Shown piece after piece: positions 1 through 6,974 of a stretch of DNA of 15,239 nucleotides; the first letter of the stretch is position 1; each line of letters opens with the position of its first letter. The stretch comes from Campylobacterota bacterium (GTDB lineage Bacteria; Campylobacterota; Campylobacteria; Campylobacterales; SZUA-545). The notes under the pieces were generated by a model. That model did not search any database. It was not told where the DNA came from and saw nothing but the letters and a program-made list of their open reading frames with translations. The translations under genes were made by a program, and so were the position numbers. Location: assembly GCA_003561815.1 (NCBI GenBank), contig PWVP01000147.1, positions 1-15,239 on the forward strand, in the 5' to 3' direction.

Positions 1-746
1 ATAAAAGCTTCAAGCTCATCACCACAAACGGCGAAAAGTTCACCGCCGACTGTGTGGTGGTCAACGCAGGCGCGCACTCGCTCTATCTGGCCCACCAGAT
101 GGGCTACGGCACCCACATGGGCTGTCTGCCCGTGGCTGGAAGCTTCTACATCACAAACAGCACCTTCCTAAACGGCAAAGTCTACATGGTGCAGAACAAC
201 AAACTCCCCTTCGCCGCGCTACACGGCGATCCCGATATTTTGATGGCGGGCAAAACGCGCTTCGGCCCCACCGCTTTAGTGCTGCCCAAACTCGAGCGGT
301 ACAAGCGGGGCACCTATCTGGACTTTTTAAAGACCCTCAACTTCGATAGCCACATCGTCCGGATCCTCTGGGGGCTCTTTAAAGATCGCGACATACGAAA
401 CTACATCTTGAGAAACTTCCTCTTTGAAATCCCCTATCTCAACAAACGGCTCTTCGTCAAAGATGCGCGCAAAATCGTCCCCGCTTTAAGCGCCGATGAG
501 ATCCGCTACGCCACCGGATTTGGCGGTGTTCGGCCACAGGTGCTCGACAAACAGCAAAAAAAGCTGATGCTCGGAGAGGCCTGTATCAATCCGGGCAACG
601 GCATCCTCTTTAATATGACCCCCAGTCCGGGGGCCACCTCCTGCCTGGGCAATGCCGAGCGCGATACCCACACGGTCTGTGACTACCTGGGGCTCACCTT
701 CGATGAGAAGCAGTTTTTAGCGGATCTGACCGAAGAGGGCGCGTAG
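1..746 (+). CDS. mqo: Malate:quinone oxidoreductase, 3' part
   Basis: This is the C-terminal half of an FAD-dependent membrane-associated malate dehydrogenase, which oxidises malate to oxaloacetate and passes electrons to quinone (TCA cycle and respiratory chain). The gene runs off the left edge. The open frame begins at base 3 and gives about 247 residues ending at TAG 744-746; the family is usually about 450-500 residues. Visible landmarks are the hydrophobic VVVNAGAHS stretch typical of the FAD-binding fold, the substrate-domain stretch GKTRFGPTALVLPKLER, and the C-terminal segment YATGFGGVRPQ followed by INPGNGILFNMTPSPGATS, which should close the FAD site. The wording resembles the Helicobacter-type Mqo more than the E. 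coli one. The next gene starts five bases after the stop, so the two are probably co-transcribed. The family assignment is fairly sure; the exact subgroup is from memory. Confidence 0.82.
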   Translation, partial: KSFKLITTNGEKFTADCVVVNAGAHSLYLAHQMGYGTHMGCLPVAGSFYITNSTFLNGKVYMVQNNKLPFAALHGDPDILMAGKTRFGPTALVLPKLERYKRGTYLDFLKTLNFDSHIVRILWGLFKDRDIRNYILRNFLFEIPYLNKRLFVKDARKIVPALSADEIRYATGFGGVRPQVLDKQQKKLMLGEACINPGNGILFNMTPSPGATSCLGNAERDTHTVCDYLGLTFDEKQFLADLTEEGA

Positions 747-751
747 AGAGC

Positions 752-2785
752 ATGATGCGCAGAGCTCTGTTAGGCGGCGCACTCTGCGTCTCTTGGCTTC
801 TGGCCGAAGCGCCTGAGGATCTCGGCACCCTCACCATCGGCGGCACGCCCGCTGAGCGCTACATCCGCGATGAGGGCTTTTTAGAAAACGCGCCGATGCA
901 GCGCACCCTCTCAGTCGAGGAGAGCCGCGCCATCCCCGGCGCACAGGGCGATCCCATCAAAGGGCTCAGCTCCCTAGCGGGCGTGGCGAGTGTCAATGAC
1001 GCCTCCGGGCAGCTCATCATCCACGGAGCCAAACCCCGCGAGAGTCGTGTACTTTATAATCAACTGCCTGTCGGTTTTCTCTACCACTGGGGTGGGCTTT
1101 TTTCGACCGTGCCGCCGGAGGCGACCGAGCAGCTTGATGCCTATCTCGGCGGCTTCGATGTGCGCTACGGCAACGCTCTAGGCGCGGTGATCGACATCAC
1201 GCCGCGTTACCCCATCGGCAGCGGCAGCGGATTTTTGCACGCGGGGCTCTATAACGCCTCGGTCGGATACGATGCCGATCTGGGCGAAAACAGCGCGCTC
1301 TTTGTGGGTGCCCGGCGCAGCTACTTCGATCTGATCGTCGATCCCGATCGGCTCAGCAGCAGTGACACCACCGTACAGCAGGTGCCGCGCTTTTGGGATG
1401 CGACGCTGATCGGCGTACACTACACCGATAGCAGCATCTTCTCGCTGGAGTACTTCGCCGGACTCGATGAGCTGAAAATCGACTCACAGAGACTGGCCGA
1501 TCGCGACCCGGAGGCCACCGGTGAGATCGCGGTGAAAAACGGCTACCGATCGCTGGGGCTTCGCTGGATCTACGATCCCGGCGGCGACTACAGCGCCAAC
1601 ACCCTGCTCTATCGCAGCGATACCACCATCGACAGCGGCTTTTTCGGTAACACCATCGACTTTATCAACGAGTCAACCGGGCTGGTTCACCAGAGTAGCT
1701 ACCGGCTGGATCGCAGCCGCGTTCAGCTCGGTGGAGAGGTTGTCGCCAATCGGCTGCCGATCCGCTACGACGGCATCGCCTTTGGCGAGAGCGAAGGGCA
1801 GTCGCAACCCCTCACCGGACGCGATCGCCTCAACATCGATCGCACCTGGCGCGAGGAGCGCTACGGACTCTTTGCTCAGGAGATCCGCGAGCTCTCCCCG
1901 CGCTGGAGCGTACGCTACGGTTTGCGGGGCGATTACGCCACCATCGGTGAGTACGACTGGCATGTCAGCCCCCGCGCGGCGGTGATCTGGCGCGCGAGCG
2001 ATCGTGACACCCTCTCGCTGGCTGCGGGGGAGTATGTGCAGCTGGCCGAAGGGTTTAAAAACAGCCGCGATCTGGGCTCTGAAAAGCTCACCTGGGAAAA
2101 GGCGCACCATCTGGTGCTCAGCTACAGCCGCGATCTGGGCCGTTACGGCAGCCTCACGCTGGAGCCCTACCACAAACGCTACTTCGATCTCGCGGTCTTT
2201 CACGACGGTGAGGAGCGCTATAAAAGCAGCGGCGAAGGGGACGCACAGGGGATCGACATCACCTATCAGCGCGGCTTTCAAAAGGGGTGGCAACTCATCG
2301 CCACCTACAGCTACAATCAAGCCAGGCGTGATACCAACACCAGCTCCGGACGGCAGCCCTTCTACGGCGAGGTGCCCCACACCGCGCAGCTGCTAGCCAG
2401 TCGTCAGCTGGAAAGCGGATGGCTGGCCGGATGGGATCTGGGCGTGCGGGCGGTCTATCGCACCGGGCCGCGCTACACCCCGCTCGTGCGTGGCACAGAT
2501 GGCAAAAACTACACCCTGGCCACCACCGCTGAAGGGGTGGAGTATAAGATCCCCAACTACGGCGAACCCTACAGCCAGCGACTCGATGACTACTTCAGCC
2601 TCAATCTCCGTCTGGCGCGCACCCTGCAGCTGCCCAAAAGCACACTTCAGATGGCTTTCGAGCTGACCAACGCCACCAACCACCCCAACCGCAGCGGCAT
2701 CGACTACGATGACGAATACGAAAAAGAGGGGTACGCCTCCCAGTTGCCCATACTCCCCTGGTTTGATGTGACCTGGCGCTTTTAA
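752..2785 (+). CDS. TonB-dependent outer-membrane receptor, substrate unknown
   Basis: A 677-residue outer-membrane receptor. Residues 1-18 look like a signal peptide (two Met, two Arg, then a hydrophobic core ending SWLLA). A TonB-box-like LGTLTIGG follows at the mature N-terminus. The plug domain spans about residues 50-160, with motifs such as GLSSLAGV, LIIHGAKPRESRVLYN, LGGFDVRYGNALGAVIDI. The remaining residues alternate aromatic and polar positions as expected for a 22-strand barrel, and the protein ends in FDVTWRF with the terminal Phe used for outer-membrane assembly. Two adjacent ATGs (752, 755) are possible starts, and the ribosome site is weak (GTAGAGAG). It sits five bases behind mqo and is probably co-transcribed with it. 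No Fur site was seen immediately upstream, so an iron role cannot be assumed. The ligand cannot be read from the sequence. Confidence 0.85.
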   Translation: MMRRALLGGALCVSWLLAEAPEDLGTLTIGGTPAERYIRDEGFLENAPMQRTLSVEESRAIPGAQGDPIKGLSSLAGVASVNDASGQLIIHGAKPRESRVLYNQLPVGFLYHWGGLFSTVPPEATEQLDAYLGGFDVRYGNALGAVIDITPRYPIGSGSGFLHAGLYNASVGYDADLGENSALFVGARRSYFDLIVDPDRLSSSDTTVQQVPRFWDATLIGVHYTDSSIFSLEYFAGLDELKIDSQRLADRDPEATGEIAVKNGYRSLGLRWIYDPGGDYSANTLLYRSDTTIDSGFFGNTIDFINESTGLVHQSSYRLDRSRVQLGGEVVANRLPIRYDGIAFGESEGQSQPLTGRDRLNIDRTWREERYGLFAQEIRELSPRWSVRYGLRGDYATIGEYDWHVSPRAAVIWRASDRDTLSLAAGEYVQLAEGFKNSRDLGSEKLTWEKAHHLVLSYSRDLGRYGSLTLEPYHKRYFDLAVFHDGEERYKSSGEGDAQGIDITYQRGFQKGWQLIATYSYNQARRDTNTSSGRQPFYGEVPHTAQLLASRQLESGWLAGWDLGVRAVYRTGPRYTPLVRGTDGKNYTLATTAEGVEYKIPNYGEPYSQRLDDYFSLNLRLARTLQLPKSTLQMAFELTNATNHPNRSGIDYDDEYEKEGYASQLPILPWFDVTWRF

Positions 2786-2797
2786 TCAAAGCGGTTG

Positions 2798-2803
2798 TAC
2801 AAT
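2798..2803 (+). promoter_or_regulatory. Possible -10 box for the ftsW-murG operon
   Basis: TACAAT matches five of six bases of the sigma70 -10 consensus in the 49-base gap between the TonB receptor and the first small gene. No convincing -35 box lies 16-18 bases upstream. Transcription would start near 2810, leaving a leader of about 25 bases. Read-through from the receptor gene is equally possible because no terminator is visible between them. Confidence 0.25.
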
Positions 2804-2834
2804 CAAGAGAGCGAACCATACAGAAGGAGAGGTC

Positions 2835-3023
2835 ATGGCCCGAAAGGCATCGGCAGACACTACCATCGATAAGACCCCGTTTGAGAAGGTTTCCAGCTGG
2901 GCGCTGGATAATGCACCAGCGGTGATCGGCATCACCATCGCCTCGATTATTGGCGGCGTGATCGGATTTGCCGCCGGGCTTGCGATGTACGGCTTTTTGC
3001 AGTTTTATCGCCAAACCCGCTAA
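2835..3023 (+). CDS. Small membrane protein with glycine zipper (62 aa)
   Basis: A small protein I do not recognise. Residues 1-26 are hydrophilic and charged; residues 27-56 form one long hydrophobic segment, followed by a short basic tail (FYRQTR). The helix carries a GxxxGxxxG glycine zipper (Gly40, Gly44, Gly48) plus Gly32, Gly41 and Gly53, a pattern that favours tight helix packing or oligomerisation. The positive tail suggests the C-terminus is cytoplasmic, but topology is uncertain. A strong ribosome site (AAGGAG, 2824-2829) precedes ATG 2835. It is followed 12 bases later by another mini-gene and then by the AMIN lipoprotein, ftsW and murG, so a role in the envelope or division is suggested by context only. 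It is intact and has good initiation signals, hence likely real. Confidence 0.72.
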   Translation: MARKASADTTIDKTPFEKVSSWALDNAPAVIGITIASIIGGVIGFAAGLAMYGFLQFYRQTR

Positions 3024-3035
3024 AAGGAGCAGAGA

Positions 3036-3194
3036 ATGAACAACGAAAGAGATGAGCGCGAGCCAACTCTGGGTGAGATTGATGACTTCAGCGGCAAAAG
3101 CACCGATAGCAAAAACCGTCTGGTTAACCGGCTGATTATCGCCATTTTTGCGCTGGTCATCGTGATGATGATCGTGCTGATCACCGTCGGATAG
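3036..3194 (+). CDS. Tiny tail-anchored-like membrane protein (52 aa)
   Basis: A 52-residue frame from ATG 3036 to TAG 3192-3194. The first 30 residues are very polar (NNERDERE at the start, acidic LGEIDDF, then SKNR). A single hydrophobic helix follows at about residues 33-51 (LIIAIFALVIVMMIVLITV), and the protein ends one residue later, giving a tail-anchored-like layout with the N-terminus probably in the cytoplasm. The ribosome site AAAGGAG (about 3023-3029) overlaps or abuts the previous stop codon, with good spacing. The next gene starts nine bases after its stop. I do not recognise a family. Its support comes from clean initiation signals, the exact fit in an otherwise gapless operon, and a composition that makes biological sense for a membrane protein. 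Small divisome proteins with one helix (FtsL/FtsB-like size) are an analogy only; no coiled coil is visible. Confidence 0.65.
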   Translation: MNNERDEREPTLGEIDDFSGKSTDSKNRLVNRLIIAIFALVIVMMIVLITVG

Positions 3195-3203
3195 GGGCGC
3201 AGT

Positions 3204-4535
3204 ATGCAGAAAAAGTTTCTAGCCCTTTTGGCAGGGGGGGCGCTGCTTCTGGCAGGTTGTGGCCCCAAAGAGCCCTCGGCGGTGCTCACCGATGATGAGC
3301 TGCCACAGATCCACACCGGCGACACTCAGGAGCCGCGCACCCAGGCGCCCGTCGATCCCGATGCACCGCTTCTTAGCGAGGTGCTTAGCGACTACTACAC
3401 CCAGGCGCGGGTGGTGGCCACCGGAGGAGATCGCGAGCGCTACGATGCGATCGCGGGCTCTTTAGAGGAGCTGATCGAGGGGGGCAAAAGCGACCTCAAC
3501 CGCCCCAATGAAGCGGGGGTCACCCCCATCATGATCGCCGTTCAAGCCAACGATCCCGACATGGTGAGCCGACTGGCCCGATCGGGTGCCGATCTCAACG
3601 CTAAAAGCCCCCAGGGGCTCCCGATGCTCTCGCTGGCACTGCAGGAGGGGACACTTGAAAGCGCCAACGCGCTGGTGCGCCACGGTGCGGATCTCAATGT
3701 GGGTGGCGCCACCGCCCCCTCCCCTCTGACCGTGGCCACACTGGGCGGCATCACCAGCCAGCCCTACCGCGAGATGGCGCTCACGCTGCTCGATGAGGGG
3801 GCCGATCCCGACTACGGCGCAGTGGGCGAACACACCCTGCTGCTCTATGCGATCAAAACCGGCCAGGACGATCTGGCGATGGCACTGGTCAACCGCGGCG
3901 CCGATCTGGAGCTCTCCGATGAGAACGGCATGACCCCTCTTAGCTGGGCGATCCTGCTCGGCCAGAACCATGTGGTTGATGCCCTTTTGCTCAACGGCGC
4001 CAAAGGCGATGCGCACGATGCGCACGGCTACACCCCGCTAGCCTGGGCGGTTTTAGCAGACAACAGCGCGGCTAAAGAGAGTCTTATCGAACAGGGCTTT
4101 GAGCTCAAAGATCGCGATCGCGGCTGGGCGGCGGCACAGATTGCCAAAAACCGCACTCTAGCCGATCTCGAAGCGCTCTTAGGGGGAGCCACGCTGGATG
4201 GCACCCGCCGAGCGGCACCGGCCGATGCGCCCAATATCGTGCGCTTTAAGGAGATGGGCTTTATCCATCTGGCCTTCACCGATCGCCAGATTACACTCAG
4301 AACCAACGATCCGGTGCGCCGCCACTTCAGGCTCGATGATCCAGCCCGGATCGTGGTGGATTTTGATCGCCACAGCGGTGCTAAGAACCTGACACTGCCG
4401 CTGCAGGATAACACCTTTAAAAAGGTCTCGATCGGGCGCCACGCTGGCTGGTACCGCGTGGTGATCGAGCTTGATCGCAACCGACAATACGATCTTCGCG
4501 AAGGCGAAGGCGGACCGGTCATCACGCTTCGCTAA
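3204..4535 (+). CDS. Ankyrin-repeat lipoprotein with C-terminal AMIN-like domain
   Basis: A 443-residue predicted lipoprotein. Residues 1-18 are a signal sequence ending in the lipobox LAGC, with Cys19 as the lipidated residue; Gly at +2 fits outer-membrane sorting by the E. coli rule. About six ankyrin repeats cover residues 104-303 (for example AGVTPIMIA, NGMTPLSWAI, HGYTPLAWAV, each followed by a GADLN-type turn), and a worn seventh lies near 306-328. Residues 344-443 resemble an AMIN domain, with DPARIVVDFD, VSIGRH and WYRVVIELD; AMIN domains place amidases and other proteins at peptidoglycan or septal sites. The gene lies nine bases behind a mini membrane gene and nine bases ahead of ftsW, whose ribosome site overlaps this stop codon. 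Hence I infer a periplasmic scaffold for septal wall synthesis. The ANK calls are firm; AMIN is by pattern and less certain. Confidence 0.78.
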   Translation: MQKKFLALLAGGALLLAGCGPKEPSAVLTDDELPQIHTGDTQEPRTQAPVDPDAPLLSEVLSDYYTQARVVATGGDRERYDAIAGSLEELIEGGKSDLNRPNEAGVTPIMIAVQANDPDMVSRLARSGADLNAKSPQGLPMLSLALQEGTLESANALVRHGADLNVGGATAPSPLTVATLGGITSQPYREMALTLLDEGADPDYGAVGEHTLLLYAIKTGQDDLAMALVNRGADLELSDENGMTPLSWAILLGQNHVVDALLLNGAKGDAHDAHGYTPLAWAVLADNSAAKESLIEQGFELKDRDRGWAAAQIAKNRTLADLEALLGGATLDGTRRAAPADAPNIVRFKEMGFIHLAFTDRQITLRTNDPVRRHFRLDDPARIVVDFDRHSGAKNLTLPLQDNTFKKVSIGRHAGWYRVVIELDRNRQYDLREGEGGPVITLR

Positions 4536-4543
4536 GGACTTGA

Positions 4544-5746
4544 TTGGTTACGGCAGGGCAGAACAGTAGCGACCAGCACCTCTTTTTGGTGGTCAGCATC
4601 CTGATCTTTACAGGGCTGGTTTTTGCCCTCTCGCTTCCTCTCTATCTGGCCAACTCCTTGGGCGCTTCGCAGTTTCACTTCCTGCTGCGCCAAGGCGGCG
4701 CGGCCCTGATTGCCATCTTCTTTATGTGGCTGCTCGCCCGCCAGGATCCCGGCCGCTGGCTGGGGCGGGTCGGCTTTGGCCTCTTTTTCTTCTTCTTTGC
4801 GCTGATGTTTGTGATGCCCTTTATGCCCGAGTCGATCGTGCCCACCATCAATGGCGCGCGCCGCTGGATTCGCCTGGGGGGCTTGAGTCTCTCGCCGGTG
4901 GAGTTTTTTAAGGTCGGGTTTGTCTATTTTCTCGCCTGGAGCCTGACGCGCAAATTCTACCGCCCCAAAACCGAGGCCAATGAGCGCTTCACCTTTGCCC
5001 GTGAGATCGGGCTGCTTGTGCCCTATGCGCTTATCTTTTTGGTGGCGGTGGTGCTAATTGCGGTGATGCAAAACGATCTCGGCCAGGTGATTGTGCTCGG
5101 GGCGACGATGGCTTTGATGATCTTTTTGGCCGGATCGAGCGTGAAGGTGTTTTTCTTTTTGATCGCCCTCTCCTCGGTGGGGGCGGTGGCGCTGATTTTA
5201 CAGAGCACGCACCGGATTGAGCGGGTGATCAACTGGTGGAGCAGCGTGCAGGATTTTGTCCTCTCGCTCTTTCCCGGCTTTATCGCCAACGCCCTGCGGA
5301 TTGAGGCGGCCATCATGGATCCCGCCTATCAGGTCAATCAAGCGCTCCACGCGGTTCACCACGGCGGCTTTTTTGGCACCGGGCTCGGCGGCGGGGTGGT
5401 CAAGCTGGGCTTCTTAAGCGATGTGCACAACGACTTTGTCCTCGCTGGAATCGCCGAAGAGACCGGGCTGGTGGGGATTTTACTGGTCAGTCTGCTGGTG
5501 CTTTTGATGGTCTATCGCATCTTTCGCATCGCCAACCGCAGCGAAAACCCGGTCTTCTACCTCTTTAGTGTCGGCATCGGGGTGATGTTCTCCATCCAGT
5601 TTCTGATGAACGCGCTGGGCACCACCGGCCTCATTCCCCTCAAAGGGATCACCGCCCCCTTTCTCAGCTACGGCGGCGCTTCGCTGGTCTCCTCGGGGCT
5701 GGCCATTGGACTGATCTTGATGATCAGCACCCGCGCGCGGATATGA
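4544..5746 (+). CDS. ftsW: Septal peptidoglycan glycosyltransferase FtsW
   Basis: A 400-residue SEDS-family polytopic membrane protein that polymerises lipid II at the division septum with a partner class B penicillin-binding protein. About ten hydrophobic helices are visible. Family motifs are NGARRWI (103-109) before SPVEFFK, HNDF (295-298) containing the Asp equivalent to the essential SEDS Asp, and the signature GLIPLKGITAPFLSYGG (362-378). The loop between about residues 222 and 262 is longer than in E. coli FtsW, with an amphipathic stretch (SVQDFVLSLFPGFIANALR); I recall similar loops in Campylobacterota FtsW, not verified. FtsW rather than RodA is favoured by murG directly downstream. 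The start is TTG 4544: an in-frame TGA precedes it, and AAGGA (4534-4538) lies five bases upstream. It overlaps murG by four bases (ATGA). Confidence 0.9.
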   Translation: MVTAGQNSSDQHLFLVVSILIFTGLVFALSLPLYLANSLGASQFHFLLRQGGAALIAIFFMWLLARQDPGRWLGRVGFGLFFFFFALMFVMPFMPESIVPTINGARRWIRLGGLSLSPVEFFKVGFVYFLAWSLTRKFYRPKTEANERFTFAREIGLLVPYALIFLVAVVLIAVMQNDLGQVIVLGATMALMIFLAGSSVKVFFFLIALSSVGAVALILQSTHRIERVINWWSSVQDFVLSLFPGFIANALRIEAAIMDPAYQVNQALHAVHHGGFFGTGLGGGVVKLGFLSDVHNDFVLAGIAEETGLVGILLVSLLVLLMVYRIFRIANRSENPVFYLFSVGIGVMFSIQFLMNALGTTGLIPLKGITAPFLSYGGASLVSSGLAIGLILMISTRARI

Positions 5747-6756
5747 TCGCCCTTACAGGCGGTGGCACCGGCGGTCACCTGGCGATTGCCCAGAGCATCC
5801 AGGAGCAGCTCAACGCCCAGGGGCATCAGCCCCTCTTTATCGGCTCCTCTGCCGGACAGGATCGCCGCTGGTTTGAGAATAAGAGCGGTTTTAGCACGAC
5901 CCTCTTTTTAGAGAGCCACGGGGTGATGAACCGCCGGGGCGTTCGCCGGCTTCTGGCACTCCTCTCGACACTCCGCCTCGCCTTCAGGTGCCGCAGCGTG
6001 CTCAAAGCGCACGGCGTCAAAGCGGTGCTTAGCGTCGGGGGGTACTCGGCCGCACCGGCCGCGCTGGCGGCCTTGACACTGCGCCTGCCGCTCTACATCC
6101 ACGAACAAAACGCCGCTACCGGCAGCCTCAACCGGCTTTTGCGCCCCTTTGCCAAGGGGTTTTTCTGCTCTTTTGACCCTAAAAGCCCCTGCCGGGACTA
6201 CCCGATCAAAGCCCCCTTTTTTGAGACCGCGCGGGTGCGAAGCGGCGTTAAGAGTGTCATCTTCTTAGGGGGTTCGCAGGGGGCAAGCGCGATCAACCGC
6301 TTTGCGCTGGCGGTGGCGCAGGATCTTCACCGCCAGGGGGTGCGGATTATCCATCAGTGCGGCGATCGGGAGTTTGAATCGGTGCAGGCGGCCTACCGCG
6401 ATCTGGGTATTGAGGCGGAGTGTTTCGCCTTTGATGCCAATCTCCACACCCGCATGGCCCAAGCGGATCTGGCCGTGGCGCGGGCGGGCGCGGGCACCCT
6501 CTTTGAGCTGGCGGCCAATGGACTGCCCGCTCTTTTTATCCCCTACCCCTACGCTGCGGGGCTTCATCAGCACCACAACGCCCGCTTTATCGCCGATCGT
6601 CAGCTCGGGTGGTGGGTCGATCAGCGCGATCTGGCCCCCCACAAACTGCTCAGCCTCCTTCAAATCGATCTGCGCACCCGCTCTGAGGGGCTGATGCAGC
6701 TTCAAGGGCGAGGCGGGGCGGCGTGCATCACCGCCTGGCTTTTAAAACACCTCTAA
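5743..6756 (+). CDS. murG: UDP-GlcNAc transferase MurG
   Basis: A 337-residue GT28-family enzyme that adds GlcNAc to lipid I to make lipid II on the inner face of the cytoplasmic membrane, the substrate that FtsW then polymerises. All landmark motifs are present: the glycine-rich loop TGGGTGGH (5-12), GGYSAAPAALAA (99-110), the acceptor-side HEQNAATG (120-127), the second glycine loop GGSQGAS (176-182) and the nucleotide-sugar site ARAGAGTLFE (246-255) followed by LHQHHNA. Its length is slightly below E. coli MurG (355), and the C-terminus is short. The ATG overlaps the ftsW stop, implying translational coupling. The TAA (6754-6756) overlaps the stop codon of the convergent gene on the other strand. 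Confidence 0.93.
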   Translation: MIALTGGGTGGHLAIAQSIQEQLNAQGHQPLFIGSSAGQDRRWFENKSGFSTTLFLESHGVMNRRGVRRLLALLSTLRLAFRCRSVLKAHGVKAVLSVGGYSAAPAALAALTLRLPLYIHEQNAATGSLNRLLRPFAKGFFCSFDPKSPCRDYPIKAPFFETARVRSGVKSVIFLGGSQGASAINRFALAVAQDLHRQGVRIIHQCGDREFESVQAAYRDLGIEAECFAFDANLHTRMAQADLAVARAGAGTLFELAANGLPALFIPYPYAAGLHQHHNARFIADRQLGWWVDQRDLAPHKLLSLLQIDLRTRSEGLMQLQGRGGAACITAWLLKHL

Positions 6757-6766
6757 AGCAGCAGGC
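6733..6766. terminator. Hairpin across the overlapping stops of murG and the convergent gene
   Basis: GCCTG-GCTTT pairs with AAAGC-AG-CAGGC: two 5-base-pair stems separated by a two-base bulge, with a loop of about 12 bases that contains both stop codons. Being near symmetric it would form in either transcript. There is no long U-run, so it is a weak intrinsic terminator at best; it could instead protect 3' ends or stop convergent polymerases. Confidence 0.35.
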
Positions 6767-6974
6767 TCAACACAAACAGCACACCGGAAAAGGAGAGCAC
6801 CGCCCACAAGATCCGGTGCTCCCGCCGCACGCTGCTTTTGAGGGTGCCCAAAGGGCGCGCGCAGCGGGGACAGATAAAGGCGTCCGGGGCCTTACGGTAG
6901 AGGCGAAGCCGGGGCAGCACCCGCTGGCCACACCCGGAGCAGACCTGCCTACGGTGTGAGATAGTCGAATACAT
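6753..6974 (-). CDS. Small zinc-ribbon membrane protein (73 aa)
   Basis: A short protein with two CxxC knuckles (CSGC near residues 12-15 and CPRC near 35-38) that should bind one zinc ion, then a basic segment and one C-terminal transmembrane helix (about WAVLSFSGVLFVLSLLL) ending the protein. I do not recognise a named family; tail-anchored zinc ribbons are common uncharacterised proteins. The start is taken as ATG 6974-6972. A GTG one codon earlier (6977) is possible, but the ribosome site GAGGAGGAGG (6990-6981) suits the ATG better. The gene lies 26 bases inside the end of the upstream lipoprotein gene, and its TAG overlaps the murG TAA on the other strand. It is the last gene of the 8429-6753 operon. 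Function unknown. Confidence 0.72.
   Translation of the reverse strand: MYSTISHRRQVCSGCGQRVLPRLRLYRKAPDAFICPRCARPLGTLKSSVRREHRILWAVLSFSGVLFVLSLLL

Noticed and set aside
1673..2380. 235-codon minus-strand frame opposite the first TonB receptor
   Set aside because: Shadow frame caused by GC-rich codon usage; the receptor reads through on the plus strand without interruption.
3204..4535. Ankyrin protein as a host-directed effector
   Set aside because: A lipoprotein signal, the AMIN-like tail and the ftsW-murG context point to an envelope role; nothing suggests secretion into a host.
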